From Bubalus kerabau (Eukaryota > Chordata > Mammalia > Artiodactyla > Bovidae), in NCBI RefSeq assembly GCF_029407905.1, contig NC_073633.1, positions 28,348,501 to 28,412,500 of the forward strand: DNA of 64,000 nucleotides, read 5' to 3'. Shown one piece after another: positions 47,417-60,150 of this stretch. Below the pieces are notes generated by a model. That model made no database searches. It had not been told where the DNA came from and saw nothing but the letters and a program-made list of their open reading frames with translations. A program made the position numbers and the translations under genes. Position 1 is the first letter of the stretch; each line of letters begins with the position of its first letter.

Positions 47417-50400
47417 GTGTGTTGATTTTATATCCTGCAACTTTACTATATTCATTGATTAGCTCTAGTAATTTTCTCGTGGAATCTTTAGGGTTTTCTA
47501 TGTAGAGGATCATGTCATCTGCAAACAGTGAGAGTTTTACTTCTTCTTTTCCAATTTGGATTCCTTTTATTTCTTTTTCTGGTCTGATTGCTGTGGCCAA
47601 AACTTCCAAAACTATGTTGAATAGTAATGGTGAAAGTGGGCACCCTTGTCTTCTTCCTGACTTTAGGGGAAATGCTTTCAATTTTTCACCATTGAGGATA
47701 ATGTTTGCTGTGGGTTTGTCATATATAGCTTTTATTATGTTGAGGTATGTTCCTTCTATTCCTGATTTCTGGAGAGGTTTTTTTTTTATCATAAATGGAT
47801 GTTTAATTTTGTCAAAGGCTTTCTCTGCATCTATCTATATAATCATATGGTTCTTATTTTTCAAGTTGTTAATGTGGTGTATTACATTGATTGATTTGTG
47901 GATATTGAAGAATCCTTGCATCCCTGGGATAAAGCCCACTTGGTCATGGTGTATGACCTTTTTAATGTGTTGTTGGATGCTGATTGTTAGAATTTTATTA
48001 AGGATTTTTGCATCTATGTTCATCAGTGATATTGGCCTGTAGTTTTCTTTTTTTGTGGGATCTTTGTCAGGTTTTGGTATTAGGGTGATGGTGGCCTCAT
48101 AGAATGAGTTTGGAAGTTTACCTTCCTATGCAATTTTCTGGAAGAGTTTGAGTAGGATAGGTGTTAGCTCTTCTCTAAATTTTTGGTAGAATTCAGCTGT
48201 GAAGCCGTCTGGACCTGGGCTTTTGTTTGCTGGAAGATTTCTGATTACAGTTTCAATTTCCATGCTTGTGATGGGTCTGTTAAGATTTTCTATTTCTTCC
48301 TGGTCGAGTTTTGGAAAGTTGTACTTTTCTAAGAATTTGTCCATTTCTTCCACGTTGTCCATTTTATTGGCATATAATTGCTGATAGTAGTCTCTTATGA
48401 TCCTTTGTATTTCTGTGTTGTCTGTTGTGATCTCTCCATTTTCATTTCTAACTTTATTGATTTGATTTTTCTCCCTTTGTTTCTTGATGAGTCTGGCTAA
48501 TGGTTTGTCAATTTTATTTATCCTTTCAAAGAACCAGCTTTTGGCTTTGTTGATTTTTGCTATGGTCTCTTTTGTTTCCTTTGCATTCATTTCTGCCCTA
48601 ATTTTTAAGATTTCTTTCCTTCTACTAGCCCTGGGTTCTTCATTTCTTCCTTTTGTACTTGCTTTAAGTGTAGAGTTAGGTTATTTATTTGACTTTTTTC
48701 TTGTTTCTTGAGGTATGCCTGTATTGCTATGAACTTTCCCCTTAGCACTGCTTTTACAGTGTCCCACAGGTTTTGGGTTGTTGTATTTTCATTTTCATTC
48801 GTTTTTATGATTTCTTTTTTGATTTCTTCTGTGATTTGTTGGTTATTCAGCAGCGTGTTGTTCAGCCTCCATATGTTGGAATTTTTAATAGTTTTTCTCC
48901 TGTAATTGAGATCTACTCTTACTGCATTGTGGTCGGAAAAGATGTTTGGAATGATTTCAATTTTTTTGAATTTACCAAGGCTAGATTTATGGCCCAGGAT
49001 GTGATCTATCCTGGAGAAGGCTCCATGTGCACTTGAGAAAAAGGTGAAACTCACTGTTTTGGGGTGAAATGTCCTATAGATATCAATTAGGTCTAACTGG
49101 TCTATTGTATCATTTATGTTTTATTTTTTTGTTTATTTGTTTTTTGTTTTTTTCTCTTTTTTGTTTCTTTTTTTTTATTGTATCGTTTAAAGTTTGTGTT
49201 TCCTTGTTAATTTTGTTTAGTTGATCTATCCATAGGTGTGAGTGGTGTATTAATGTCTCCCACTATTATTGTGTTATTGTTAATTTCCCCTTTCATACTT
49301 GTTAGAATTTGTCTTACATATTGTGGTGCTCCTATGTTGGGTACGTATATATTTATAATTGTTATATCTTCTTCTTGGATTGATCCTTTGATCATTATGT
49401 AGTCACCTTCTTTGTCTCTTTTCACAGCCTTTGTTTTAAAGTCTATTTTATCTGATATGAGTATTACTACTCCTGCTTTCTTTTGGTCTCTATTTGCATG
49501 GAAAATCTTTTTCCAGCCCTTCACTTTCAGTCTGTATGTGTCCCCTGTTTTGAGGTGGGTCTCTTGTAGACAACATATATAGGGGTCTTGTTTTTGTATC
49601 CATTCAGCCAGTTTTTGTCTTTTGGTTGGGGCATTCAACCCATTTTCATTTAAGGTAATTATTGATAAGTATGATCCCATTGCCATTTACTTTATTGTTT
49701 TGGGTTCGAGTTTATACACCCTTTTGGTGTTTCCTGTCTAGAGAATATCCTTTAGTATTTGTTGGAGAGCTGGTTTGGTGGTGCTGAATTCTCTCAGCTT
49801 TTGTTTGTCTGAAAAGCATTTGATTTCTCCTTCGTATTTGAATGAGATCCTTGCTGGGTACAGTAATCTGGGCTGTAGGTTATTTTCTTTCATCACTTTA
49901 AGTATGTCTTGCCATTCCCTCCTGGCTTGAAGAGTTTCTATTGAAAGATCAGCTGTTATCCTTATGGGAATTCCCTTCTGTGTTATTTGTTGTTTTTCCC
50001 TTGCTGCTTTTAATATTTGTTCTTTGTGTTTGATCTTTATTAATTTGATTAATATGTGTCCTGGGGTGTTTCGCCTTGGGTTTATCCTGTTTGGGACTCT
50101 CTGGGTTTCTTGGACTTGAGTGATTATTTCCTTCCCCATTTTAGGGAAGTTTTCAACTATTATCTCCTAAAGTATTTTCTCATGGTCTTTCTTTTTGTCT
50201 TCTTCTTCTGGGACCCCTATGATTCGAATGTTGTAGCGTTTAATATTGTCCTGGAGGTCTCTGAGATTGTCCTCATTTCTTTTAATTCGTTTTTCTTTTT
50301 TCCTCTCTGATTCATTTATTTCTATCATTCTATCTTCTAATTCACTAATCCCCTCTTCTGCCTCTGTTATTCTACTATTTGTTGCCTCCAGAGTGTTTTT

Positions 50401-53400
50401 GATCTCATTTATTGCATTATTCATTATATATTGACTCTTTTTTATTTCTTCTAGGTCCTTGTTAAACTTTTCTTGCATCTTCTCAATCCTTGTCTCCAGG
50501 CTTTTTATCTGTGATTCCATTTTGATTTCAAGATTTTGGATCATTTCACTATCATTATTTGGAATTCTTTATCAGGTAGATTCCCTATCTCTTCCTCTTT
50601 TGTTTGGTTTGGTGGGCATTTATCCTGTTCCTTTACCTGCTGGGCATTCCTCTGTCTCTTCATCTTGTTTATATTGCTGAGTTTGGGGTGTCCTTTCTGT
50701 ATTCTGGCAGTTTGTGGTGTTCTCTTTATTGTGGTGTTTCCTCACTGTGTGTGGGTTTGTACAGGTGCCTTGTCAAGGTTTCTTGGTTAGGGAAGCTTAT
50801 GTCGGTGTTCTGGTGGGTGGAGCTGGATTCTTTCTCTCTGGAGTGCAATGAAGTGTCCAGTAATGAGTTATGAGATGTCTATGGTTTTGTAGTAACTTTG
50901 GGCAGCCTGTATATTGGAGCTCAGGGCTGTGTTCCTGTGTTGCTGGAGAATTTGCATGGTATGTCTTGCTCTGGAGCTTGTTGGCCCTTGTGTGGTGCTT
51001 GGTTTCAGTGTAGGTATGGAGGCGTTTGATGAGCTCCTGTCAACTAATGTTCCCTGGAGTCAGGAGTTCCCTGGAGTCAGGGTTTGGACTTAAGCCTCCT
51101 GCTTCCGGTTTTCAATCTTATTTTTACAGTAGTCTCAAAATTTCTCCTTGTATACAGCACCATTGATAAAACATCTAGGTTAAAGATGAAAAGTTTCTCC
51201 ACAGTGAGGGACACCCAGAGAGGTGTGGTGGAGAAGAGAAGAGGGAGGAAGGAGTTAGAGGTGACCTGAATGAGGTGAGGTGAAATCAATAGAGGAGAGA
51301 GCAGGCTAGCCAGCAATCACTTCCTTATGTTCACTCCACAGCTGGACCACTCAGAGATGTTCACGGAGTTGTACAGAGAAGAGAGGAGGGAGGAAGGAGA
51401 TAGAGGTGGCCAGGAGGATAAAAGGGGGGAATGAAAAGGAGAGAGACAGATCCAGCCAGTAATCAGTTCCCTAAGTGTTCTCCACCGTCTGGAACACATA
51501 GAAATTCACAGAGTTGGGTAGAGCAGAGAGGGGTTAGGGAGGAGACACAGGCGACCTGGTGGAGAAAAAGGAGAGTCTAAAGAGGGAGAGGGCAGTCAAG
51601 CCAGTTACCTCGCTCCCAAATAAAAATGGGTACTGAAGATTGGGTTCTTAAAGGTACAAAATTGATAACAAATACCAAAAAGGAAAAATTAAAAATCTAG
51701 AGTAGAGTTTGGAATTTCAGAAATACAATGTTAAAGAAAAGAAGAAGAAAAATAAAGATTAAAAAAAGTCACAAAAATTATTTTAAAAAATATAGGTGCA
51801 AAATTGATAACAAATACCAAAAAGCAAAAATTAAAAATCTAGAGCAGAGTTTGGAATTTCAAAAATACAATGTTAAAGAAAAGAAGAAAAAAAAATAAAA
51901 GAAAGAGAAAAAAAAGTCACAAAAATTATAAAAAATATATATATGAAGTTTGCTTTTAAAAAAAATAGGGTCTTTTTTTTTTTGCAAAGTAATAGGTTAT
52001 AAAAGTGAAAATTAAAGGAGTAATAGAGGACTTAAATTTTTTTAAAAAATTTAAAAAGAAAAAGAAAGAAATAATGATCGTAAAAATAGTAAAAATATAT
52101 CTAGTACTTTCTCTGGTATTGTTGCGGGTATTGTGGGGTCAGTTCATTTTTGGCTAGTTCCTTGGTCTGGCTTATATTTCTCAAGATCTACAGGCCCCTT
52201 CCTATGTAGTCGGTACTAACTACAGGGTTTTAATCTATTGCACCTGTCGCTTCCAAGGCGGTTCCCTCTGTTTTAGCTTCATCTGTTTGCTGATCTCTTC
52301 AGTGTCTGATTTCCACCCTGACACAAAGGGGGCGGTGGTGGACACTTTTTTTTGTTTTAAGCTCACTTGTTCAGTCGCGCTGTGGGGAGGGAGGGACGCT
52401 GCAAACAAATAGCACTGGTGTGTGCTCGCAGTGTCTCAGCCACACTGGGCCTGCCCCTGCTCACGGCGCGTGTACCCTCCCTGCCCACACTACTCAGGCT
52501 CTAGGTTGCTCCATTGGGAACCATCCGAGGCTGGCCCTGGGCTGCATGGACCTCCCAGGTCCAAGCCGCTCAGGTTCAGGCACTCGGGTAGTCCTCACAG
52601 GTGCAGACTCTGTTGGGCCTGCATTTTGTGCCCTTCCCAGGTCTGAGAAGCTCAGGTGATGAGGTTCTTATCGCCTCCCCACCGCTCGGTTTTCTGGGTG
52701 TACAACCGGTGCACCTTCTCAGGTGGATGTTGACCATGCAGAACCCCAAGAAGTCTTATTTAGCAAAGAAGCCTGCTTACAGTTTTGTAGATAATGTCTC
52801 TCTGGGGCTGCGATTGCCCCCTTCTGGCTCTGTCTGCCTGTCACCAGAGGTGGGTGGTCTGCAGCTGGCTATCTCTGTTCAGTTCTTTGTTCTGCGGGAG
52901 GGCCTGGTGGCGTCTTAGGTTAGGGCTGGCTTTTCGCGTGGTAGATATCCCACAGTCTGGTTTACTAGCCCAAGTTAGTTCGCTCAGATAGCACTCAGGG
53001 CATTCAGGCCAGATCCTTACTCTAAGCGATGCAGCTCGCGCCTCCCTGCCCAGCCCCCACTTGCTAGTGGGGGTGCAGGCATCTGCACTGCTTCTCCACT
53101 GGGGGAGTTACCACTGGGCTCGTAAGCTGTGGGGTTTAATTGTTTATTTATTTTTCCTCCCTGTTAGGTTGCCCTCTGTGCTTCCAAGGCTCGGCACAGA
53201 CTCGGCAGTGAGAGTGTTTCCTGGTGTCTGGAAACTTCTCTCTTTTTAAGACTCCCTTCCTGGATGGAAGTTGCGATCCAAAAGTCTACAAGCAGTAAAT
53301 GCTGGAGAGGGTGTGGAGAAAAGGGAACCCTCTTACACTGTTGGTGGGAATGCAAACTAGTACACCCACTATAGAGAACAGTGTGGAGATTCCTTAAAAA

Positions 53401-54075
53401 ACTGGAAATAGAACTGCCTTATGACCCAGCAATCCCACTGCTGGGCATACACACTGAGGAAACCAAAATTGAAGGAGACACTTGTATGCCAGTGTTCATC
53501 GCAGCACTGTTTATAATAGCCAAGACATGGAAGCAACCTAGATGTCCTTCAGCAGATGAATGGATAAGAAAGCTGTGGTACATATACACAATGGAGTATT
53601 ACTCAGCCATTAAAAAGAATACATTTGAATCAGTTCTAATGAGGTGGATGAAACTGGAGCCTATTATACAGAGTGAACTAAGCCAGAAAGAAAAACACCA
53701 ATACAGTATACTAATGCATATATATGGAATTTAGAAAGATGGTAACAATAACCCTGTATATGAGACAGCAAAAGAGACACTGATGTATAGAACAGTCTTT
53801 TGGACTTTGTGCGAGAGGGAGAGGGTGGGATGATTTGGGAGAATAACATTGAAACATATATAATATCATATATGAAATGAGTTGCCAGTCCAGGTTCAAT
53901 GCACGATACTGGATGCTTGGGGCTCTTGCACTGGGATGACCTAGAGGAATGGTATGGGGAGGGAGGAGGGTTCAGGATGGGGAACATGTGTATACCTGTG
54001 GTGGATTCATGTTGATATATGGCAAAACCAATACAATATTGTAAAGTTAAAAAATAAAATAAAAAATAAAAATAA
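47417..54075 (+). mobile_element. Nearly full-length L1 with 5' inversion
   Basis: Left part (47417 to about 53270) is reversed: on the minus strand it reads 5' UTR (about 53270-50550), ORF1 (about 50544-49738, MGKEIITQVQETQRVPNRIN), and ORF2 endonuclease (49686-49207, LSIITLNENGLNAPTKRQKL) and reverse transcriptase (SLFADDMILYIENP near 47520). The right part (53271-54075) is forward: ORF2 C-terminus, 3' UTR and A-rich tail. About 1.15 kb of ORF2 is missing between the parts. Stops and frameshifts make it inactive. No convincing target duplication was found. Confidence 0.88.
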
Positions 54076-54946
54076 GGAGAGACTTTGTGTTATATAAAAA
54101 AAAATGACATGAATGAAAATCTGATGTAGGTACTGGAACAAACTCTGCCTTTTATATTAATAATGGTCATCAGTGAGTAATCCCTGCTGTATCAAGATGC
54201 CATAATATGTACCTGTGCTTAAAATTTTATTTCTATAAAACACACAGGCAAGTGTGTTTCTATATAAGTTAATTTTATAATGATTTTAAACAGATTGAGA
54301 TGTATAGATGATTTTGATTCTTAAGCCCATAAAGTAGGTTCTATTATTGCCATTTTACATATGAAGAAACTGATGCCAAGAAAGGCTAAGGAGTACCTCA
54401 AAAGTCATGCTGTGATGCAGATGACAGGGTTTGAATCCAGCTAATTTCAATTCATTGTTTTATTAAGGATGATATCAAATGTCCTTTATGCCTACGTTCC
54501 TGTACTGGATACCACTACAGTTCCCTGGAACATGAGCTCCATCAAAGCAGACATCACATCTGTCTTGCCAACTAATGTTTCCCCAATGCTTACCAGAAAA
54601 CTAAGAATTAATGAATAAACTACTGAAAATTTTCACACTGGGATCCATGCTGTGATGATAAAAATCACAAGGAAAAAAACAGGTATATTTCCATGAGATT
54701 TTAATTCCAATTTGTTTGCTTTGTGGATCAGCTTCTATATTAGGACTAACAATTTAAAATTTTATTTTTGGGCTATTCATGTTGTGAATGGTAAATCTGC
54801 ATAGATTTTTAAAGATAAAATGAGTCTATATCAAAGGTGTTACACAATCAAACATGACTTTTGACCTCTACCCCAGAGGATGTTGTGCTCTTAGATATTT
54901 TTATAGAGAAGCTAGAAATTCAGTTTTCAATGTGATGTCTGATTTT
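54076..54946. other. No recognised gene; includes a MIR fragment
   Basis: About 54315-54440 is MIR-like (GGTTCTATTATTGCCATTTTACATATGAAGAAACTG, GGGTTTGAATCCAGCT). The rest is unique-looking. It is not homologous to the sequence that follows the L1 insertion point in the paralogous copy (62397 on). Confidence 0.6.
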
Positions 54947-55292
54947 TAAATAATAACCATAACTACCAGCTTCATATACACAGTCCAAGGTTGCGGCCTC
55001 CTCCTCCACCACAAAAATTGCAGACTGGGTTTGAGTTACTTTCTGGGTCATGCTGGATCCTGCAGGAAAGAGCCTTTACTTACAACCATGATGGTATAGG
55101 GGATGAAGTGGCTTAGGACATAATGCCCCGCTTCCATTGCCCATTCAACTCCCTTTCAAGATGCATCAGGTAACAATGCTCTGCCCTCCCCACAACCTTG
55201 GCACTGAGAGAGGGGCATGAGTCCTGTGTGTGGCCATCCTCACCAAGACAGACAGAGGTTCTGCCTGCCCTCGGCGCACTGGCAACCAGCAT
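54947..55292 (-). pseudogene. TRAV19-like relic, truncated in CDR1
   Basis: The leader exon is 55244-55292 (ATG at 55290-55292, MLVASAPRAGRTSVCLG, donor GTGAGG). A partial V exon covers 54947-55059 after acceptor TTTCCTGCAG: SSMTQKVTQTQ, FVVEEEAATLDCVYE (Cys23), then GSYGYYL, where homology stops abruptly. The rest of CDR1, FR2, CDR2, FR3 and the recombination signal are gone, so it cannot rearrange. The leader starts MLVAS, close to human TRAV19 MLTAS, but the hydrophobic core is weakened by Pro-Arg-Ala-Gly-Arg. It occupies the TRAV19 place in the second cassette copy. Confidence 0.85.
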
Positions 55293-55299
55293 ATGGGCA

Positions 55300-56202
55300 G
55301 CTCCTCCCTACAGTGACGTGGCCTCTGCTCCATTTCAGATCCAGATCTGAATTCTGCACCCTGTGCTCAAGAGGTCCAGGCAGAGCTCCTGGGCGTGTGA
55401 TGCTTCTGCCCCACGCAGGAAACTGAGTCAGCAGCTGGAGGGCCATTTGTCCTTGTCATGTCACACGCTTCCTTTATAGGAGGGAAATGCTAGACTTCTG
55501 CACATCAGTTTGTCGAATCAGAACACTATCAGACTAGAAATAAACAGTGGTAAAACGGAATCATGTTCAGTTCATCCTCTTTTGGATTAGAGAATCAAAA
55601 GTAACACTGGGGTTTTGACTCTAACAGAAAGGCAGAATTTTCCGCTTCAATCTCTGTTCCCGCCTCCTATGAATCTGATAAAAGTTACCGGCGAAATATT
55701 TTGTTGTCTATGAGCGATTTCATATCATGCCTCTGCGTCACAAAATCTGTAAAGTGTGTGCCATGTTAAATAGCAGCAGGGGGAGAAATACATGTATATG
55801 TGATCACAATTTACATGTATGTGTGTGTGTAAACAAAAGTAAATTCAGAAAATTTTAGTCAGTGCCTAAATATAAGAACTCCTGTTAAAACTCAATACAT
55901 ATATTTCTGAATCACCCTCAACACTTCCAACCACACATATTAATTGTGGTGGAAATTGGGATAGGGAAAACCCTAAAAATACACAAATCTGGAGCCAAAG
56001 CATTATCAAAAGCAATAGAAATCCTGTTAGAAATGCCAGCAGAGTTCAATCTCCATTGACATCTGTTCCCTGCATCATAGTCTTAAAAGTCTTTGCCATC
56101 TTAAATATTGGGAGTTGTGTCTCACTGCTCTAGACATAGGTCCATGAGAACATGTAGGACCAAGGTCATCAAAATTTTAAATGTTTTTGTTCTTCATAAG
56201 GG
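55300..56202. other. No recognised gene
   Basis: Upstream of the relic; unique-looking sequence without V motifs. Confidence 0.45.
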
Positions 56203-56335
56203 CTTTGCCTGGTGGCTCAGCTGGTAAAGAACCACCTGCAATGTGGAAGACCTGGGTTTGATCCCTGGGTTGAGAAAGTCCCCTGGAGAAGGGAGTGACT
56301 ACCCACTCTGGTATTCTGACCTGGAGAATTCTTGA
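56203..56335 (+). mobile_element. Partial Bov-tA SINE
   Basis: GGGCTTTGCCTGGTGGCTCAG head to CTGGTATTCTGACCTGGAG. Confidence 0.82.
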
Positions 56336-56572
56336 TAAATCAATCTGGTTAATGCGAGAGAGGAAGATGGACCAGCATTCTTTTAACCCTCCCTCTCAGC
56401 TTCATCAGGTAGCTTTCAATTGAAAACCCTAGAAATTCTTGAAGCCACTAAAGCAAACACTAGATTTTAGGCTTCTTTATTGAGAGAAAATTGCCTTTGA
56501 AAGTTTCTGCTTTGGCACAAATTACTAATGTGCTTAGAAAAGTCAATGAAACTTCCTCATCATACCCCTATT

Positions 56573-56797
56573 TGTTGCTGTTTACTCACTAAGTTGAGCC
56601 CGACTCTTTGCAACCCCATGAACTGTAACCAACCAGGCTCCTCTGTCCATGGGATTTCCAAGGTAAGAATACTGGGGTGGGTTGCTATATCCTTCTCCAG
56701 GGGATCTGCTCAACCCAGGGATCTTACTCATCCTGAGGAAGATCTTCTGCATTGGCAGGCGGATTCTTTACCACTGAGCCCCCAGGGAAGCCCAGAT
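56573..56797 (-). mobile_element. Bov-tA type SINE
   Basis: TTGCTGTTTACTCACTAAGT to GAGCCCCCAGGGAAGCCC. Confidence 0.87.
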
Positions 56798-57279
56798 CCA
56801 TACTTACTAATGTCTAAAAAAAAAAAGGATTTGCTTTAATAAGATATACACTGTAGCAGAACAGTCCCAATGAGGAGATATATTTGCCACACGAAGGGGT
56901 TTTTTTTATTTGAAAAATATTCCTCATTGTCATGGCAAAGACCTGTAATGTATATCCTCTTTAATATTGCTACTGAGGCTCAGCTATAAGCCCTGGAATA
57001 AGCAGGTTAGTCAATCACAGAGAATCTGAGCAACTTGATGTTCAAAGACATAAAAGATGATGACTGCAATTTTTTGGCTTCAGTGTTCAGGAACATATAC
57101 AGACTCCTGTGATTGCCCATTGAGTAAAGTACAATTTTCATTACTGCATTAACTTAATTTTCATCAAATAAAAATTTCAAAAATTATAAAATTCTAAGAA
57201 GGCAATGGTATTTAACAAAAAAGAAACAGATTTCATGATGGTTCTATCAATTAGCTTTTATGAATATTAGTCATGCCTC

Positions 57280-57480
57280 AGAATGATTGACATCCTACCC
57301 AAGTTCTGGTCCTAACTGGTTATGTAACCTTGATTAAGTTACCAAACGTCTCTACCTCAATTTTGTCATTTGTAAATTGGAAGTTTCCTAGTATCTACCT
57401 GAAGAGGTGGAGAGGGATTTAAAATGCTTAGCCCATTGCCCATAAACCTGTCAATGTCACATATTGGGGACAAGCAGAGC
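57280..57480 (+). repeat. MIR fragment
   Basis: GGTTATGTAACCTTGATTAAGTTACC, CTCAATTTTGTCATTTGTAAATTGG and GGGATTTAAAATGCTTAGCCC are in MIR order. Confidence 0.65.
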
Positions 57481-57829
57481 TCAGTGAGTGAATAAAATGA
57501 TTTGTGAAAGAAACATTATTTTAAGACACGTGTGGTGTCTTAAAGCAATACAGTCCTAAAAAGCAGGAGACTCGGTCATGTATACTATATTCTCAACACT
57601 TATTCATGTGACTGACATATATGAATATGTGCTCAAAAAGTGTTCCTGAATGAATGCAGGTATAGCTTGGAATGATTATATCTCATGTAAGCATTAAATC
57701 ATAATTTTAAAGAGCATTTTCTCTTGTACTTACTCATTTTACAACCATAAGGAAATGTTGGTGCCAAATAAAGCAAAATGAAATGAAACAAATATGAAAA
57801 CACAAAAAGTCAAACCTCTAGCTGGAAGT

Positions 57830-58335
57830 ACATTCATTTAGAGCAATAGAGCTCCTGCATATGAGTGCTCATACCAGCATTATTTATAAGAGCTAAAAAG
57901 TGGAAATAACCAAAATGTTTCCAAAACAATCATTCTTCAAGTGAAGAATGGATAAGGAGAATAGGTGGTATCACAGAGCAGCCTATTAAGTGACCATAAG
58001 GAGTAGTGAAGAACTGATATGGAGACACGCCATGGAGTGATTCCACTAGGTGAAAGAAGACGGTACTAAAAGTCATATGCAATCTGATTCTATCTCTAGG
58101 AATCGCCCAGAACCATCAAATCCATAGAGACAGAGAACAGAGGAATGGATGCCAGTGTCTGGGGGAAACGGGAACGGGAGTGACTTCGAATGGGTACAAA
58201 GTTTCTTCCTGGGGTGGTGTTCTGGAATCACACAGTAGTGATGACTGCACAGCTCTGTGAACATGCTAGAAACCACTCAACTGTACAGGTAAAAACGTGA
58301 AGGTGATGATATGTGAATTATCTTTTTAAAGCTGT
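57830..58335 (+). mobile_element. Ancient L1 3' UTR fragment
   Basis: AGCATTATTTATAAGAGCTAAAAAGTGG, TCTGATTCTATCTCTAGGAA and CTCAACTGTACAGGTAAAAACG follow old mammalian L1 3' ends. Confidence 0.65.
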
Positions 58336-58495
58336 TATTTAAAAAGTGAAAGAGCTGAAAATACTCATATTGATTACAGATCAAGTGCTGGAACAGAAAG
58401 AGTCCTGGGGGGTTCTAACCTGCCAATATCAGGACAAAATAAGATGGTTATAATGCTTTGATCTTAAAGAGGAGGGTAAAGTTTATGAAGAGGGT

Positions 58496-58672
58496 TTGCT
58501 GCTGCTGCTGCTGCTGCTGCTAAGCCACTTCAGTCGTGTCCAACTCTGTGCAACCCCACAGACAGCAGCCCATGAGGCTCCCCTGTCCCTGGGATTCTCC
58601 AGGCAAGAACACTGGAGTGGTTGCCATTTCCTTCTCCAATGCATGAAAGTGAAAAGTGAAAGTGAAGTCACT
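58496..58672 (-). mobile_element. Bov-tA2 type SINE with (CTG)n tail
   Basis: A GCTGCTGCTGCTGCTGCT run followed by AAGCCACTTCAGTCGTGTCC and the SINE body, truncated before the head. Confidence 0.88.
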
Positions 58673-58765
58673 TTACCATGACGCAAGTTCAGCTTGTATT
58701 TCAGGATCCCTTAGTGTCCTAGGCCCAAGAAACTTGATTCTGCAATTTCATTTTTTTTTCTTTAG

Positions 58766-59820
58766 AAGAGCCTGTGAAATCAAAGAAGGATCATGCTCTG
58801 CAAAACCTTCATCTGTACCTGTCAGTCCCACAGAATCATACAAGAGGGATAAAGGACAGGTGAGCTTCAGAGACTTCCAGAATGCCAGGACAAATTTCTC
58901 TCAGAGAGTTTCATTCATTTCAAGTTTCAGTGAGAGCCACTCATTTCTTTGTTTTCTGCTCCTCTACTGTGGGAACATTGTGAATATGTCAAGAATTTAA
59001 AATACGGGTCAACAAAAGTCCATGTGCCCTCTTTTCACTAATGGACAGAGTGTTTCCTTGGTCACTGAATTTGACACATTTCAAAAGAATCAGAGGCCTC
59101 AATACAGTGATAAAGATAAGATGTCAGGTTATGTGGTCATGTTTATGTCCAGAATTTCTCACAGCACAGATCCTCAAGACCAGAGTCACGATCTTGACCT
59201 AGCATTCTGTAAAGAGCTGCCATGATGACAAGATGAGGGTGGAGCTGTGTCACCAACATAGAAGCAAGACACCTCATGCGCAAAAGGTTCACTGACTAGA
59301 CTGCTCTGACCCACAGGGCCCTTGACAGAAGGAATATCTTCTGAGGAAACCATCTTCATGGAACTCACAGCAGCAGTATTTTTTGAGCAACAAACCATAA
59401 GAGCTGGAAAAGTCAGTGGAAGAGAGTGTAAAGGTCCCAGTCACTAAAGATGGAGTGTCTGCAGGTGAAACTCAGCAAGACACAAAATTTTGGTCTGAAT
59501 TATAAAACTCAGACAGTAGCTTCAAGGTCATACATTCATCCATTAATGAGGTGCCCTGGGAGTTTTCATCAACAGGTTGTGACATATTTCAGCATGTATC
59601 AACTGAACTGTCATTGAACAGAGTTAATGTCACTTCCAGGAATTCTATGCCATCTGGAGAAATGTGACTGGGCTCAAAACAGGCATTTCTGGAGAAGGCC
59701 TTTTAGACTCCTCTTTTCACTATTCCTCCCAGAGTCCTCTCTGTAGACCAATCCAAGAAGTGCAGGGTTCTTAGCACTGAGCTTCAGAGCTGGAAGTACT
59801 TTGAAAATGTCTCTGGCATA
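58766..59820 (+). pseudogene. Coding-like relic of unknown origin
   Basis: Plus-strand text looks like decayed protein-coding sequence. Stretches without stops include IKEGSCSAKPSSVPVSP near 58785, FQKNQRPQYSDKDKMSGYVV near 59085, and after frameshifts KVPVTKDGVSAGETQQDTKF near 59430. The first stretch is bounded by a splice acceptor-like TTTTTTTTTCTTTAG (ending 58765) and a donor-like CAGGTGAGC (about 58858). I do not recognise the parent gene. Scattered stops and shifts argue against a working gene. It could be an old processed pseudogene, or chance. Confidence 0.3.
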
Positions 59821-59825
59821 AAAAA

Positions 59826-60030
59826 GGGGCTTCCCAGGTGGCTCAGTGGTAAAGAATCTGCCTGCCAAACAGGAGATGTGGGTACCATTCCTGGGTCAGG
59901 ATAATTCCCAGGAGAAAGAAATGGCAACCCACTCCAGTCTTCTTGCCTGGGAAATCCCATGGACAGAAGAGCCCACTACAGCCATAGGGTAGTAAAAGAG
60001 TCGGATGTGACTTAGTACATAAACAACAAC
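59826..60030 (+). mobile_element. Bov-tA type SINE
   Basis: GGGGCTTCCCAGGTGGCTCAG head, body, GTGACTTAGTACATAAACAACAAC tail. Lies about 80 bp beyond the nonamer of TRAV16-like copy B. Confidence 0.9.
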
Positions 60031-60111
60031 ACAGCTAGCATAAAGCACCTAAGACAGAAACAACCACCCCCCTGCAGGGCTGCCCACAGCCAGAGCCCCA
60101 TCTGCACTCGG

Positions 60112-60150
60112 GGTTTGTGCTCAGCTGCCCCGCAGCCCTCTCTCACTGTG
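60112..60150 (-). other. Recombination signal of TRAV16-like copy B
   Basis: Minus strand: CACAGTG (60144-60150), 23-bp spacer (60121-60143), GCACAAACC (60112-60120). The spacer differs from copy A by one base. Confidence 0.94.

Noticed and set aside
52420..53249. GC-rich block with overlapping plus-strand frames
   Set aside because: This is the complement of the L1 5' UTR within the inverted element.
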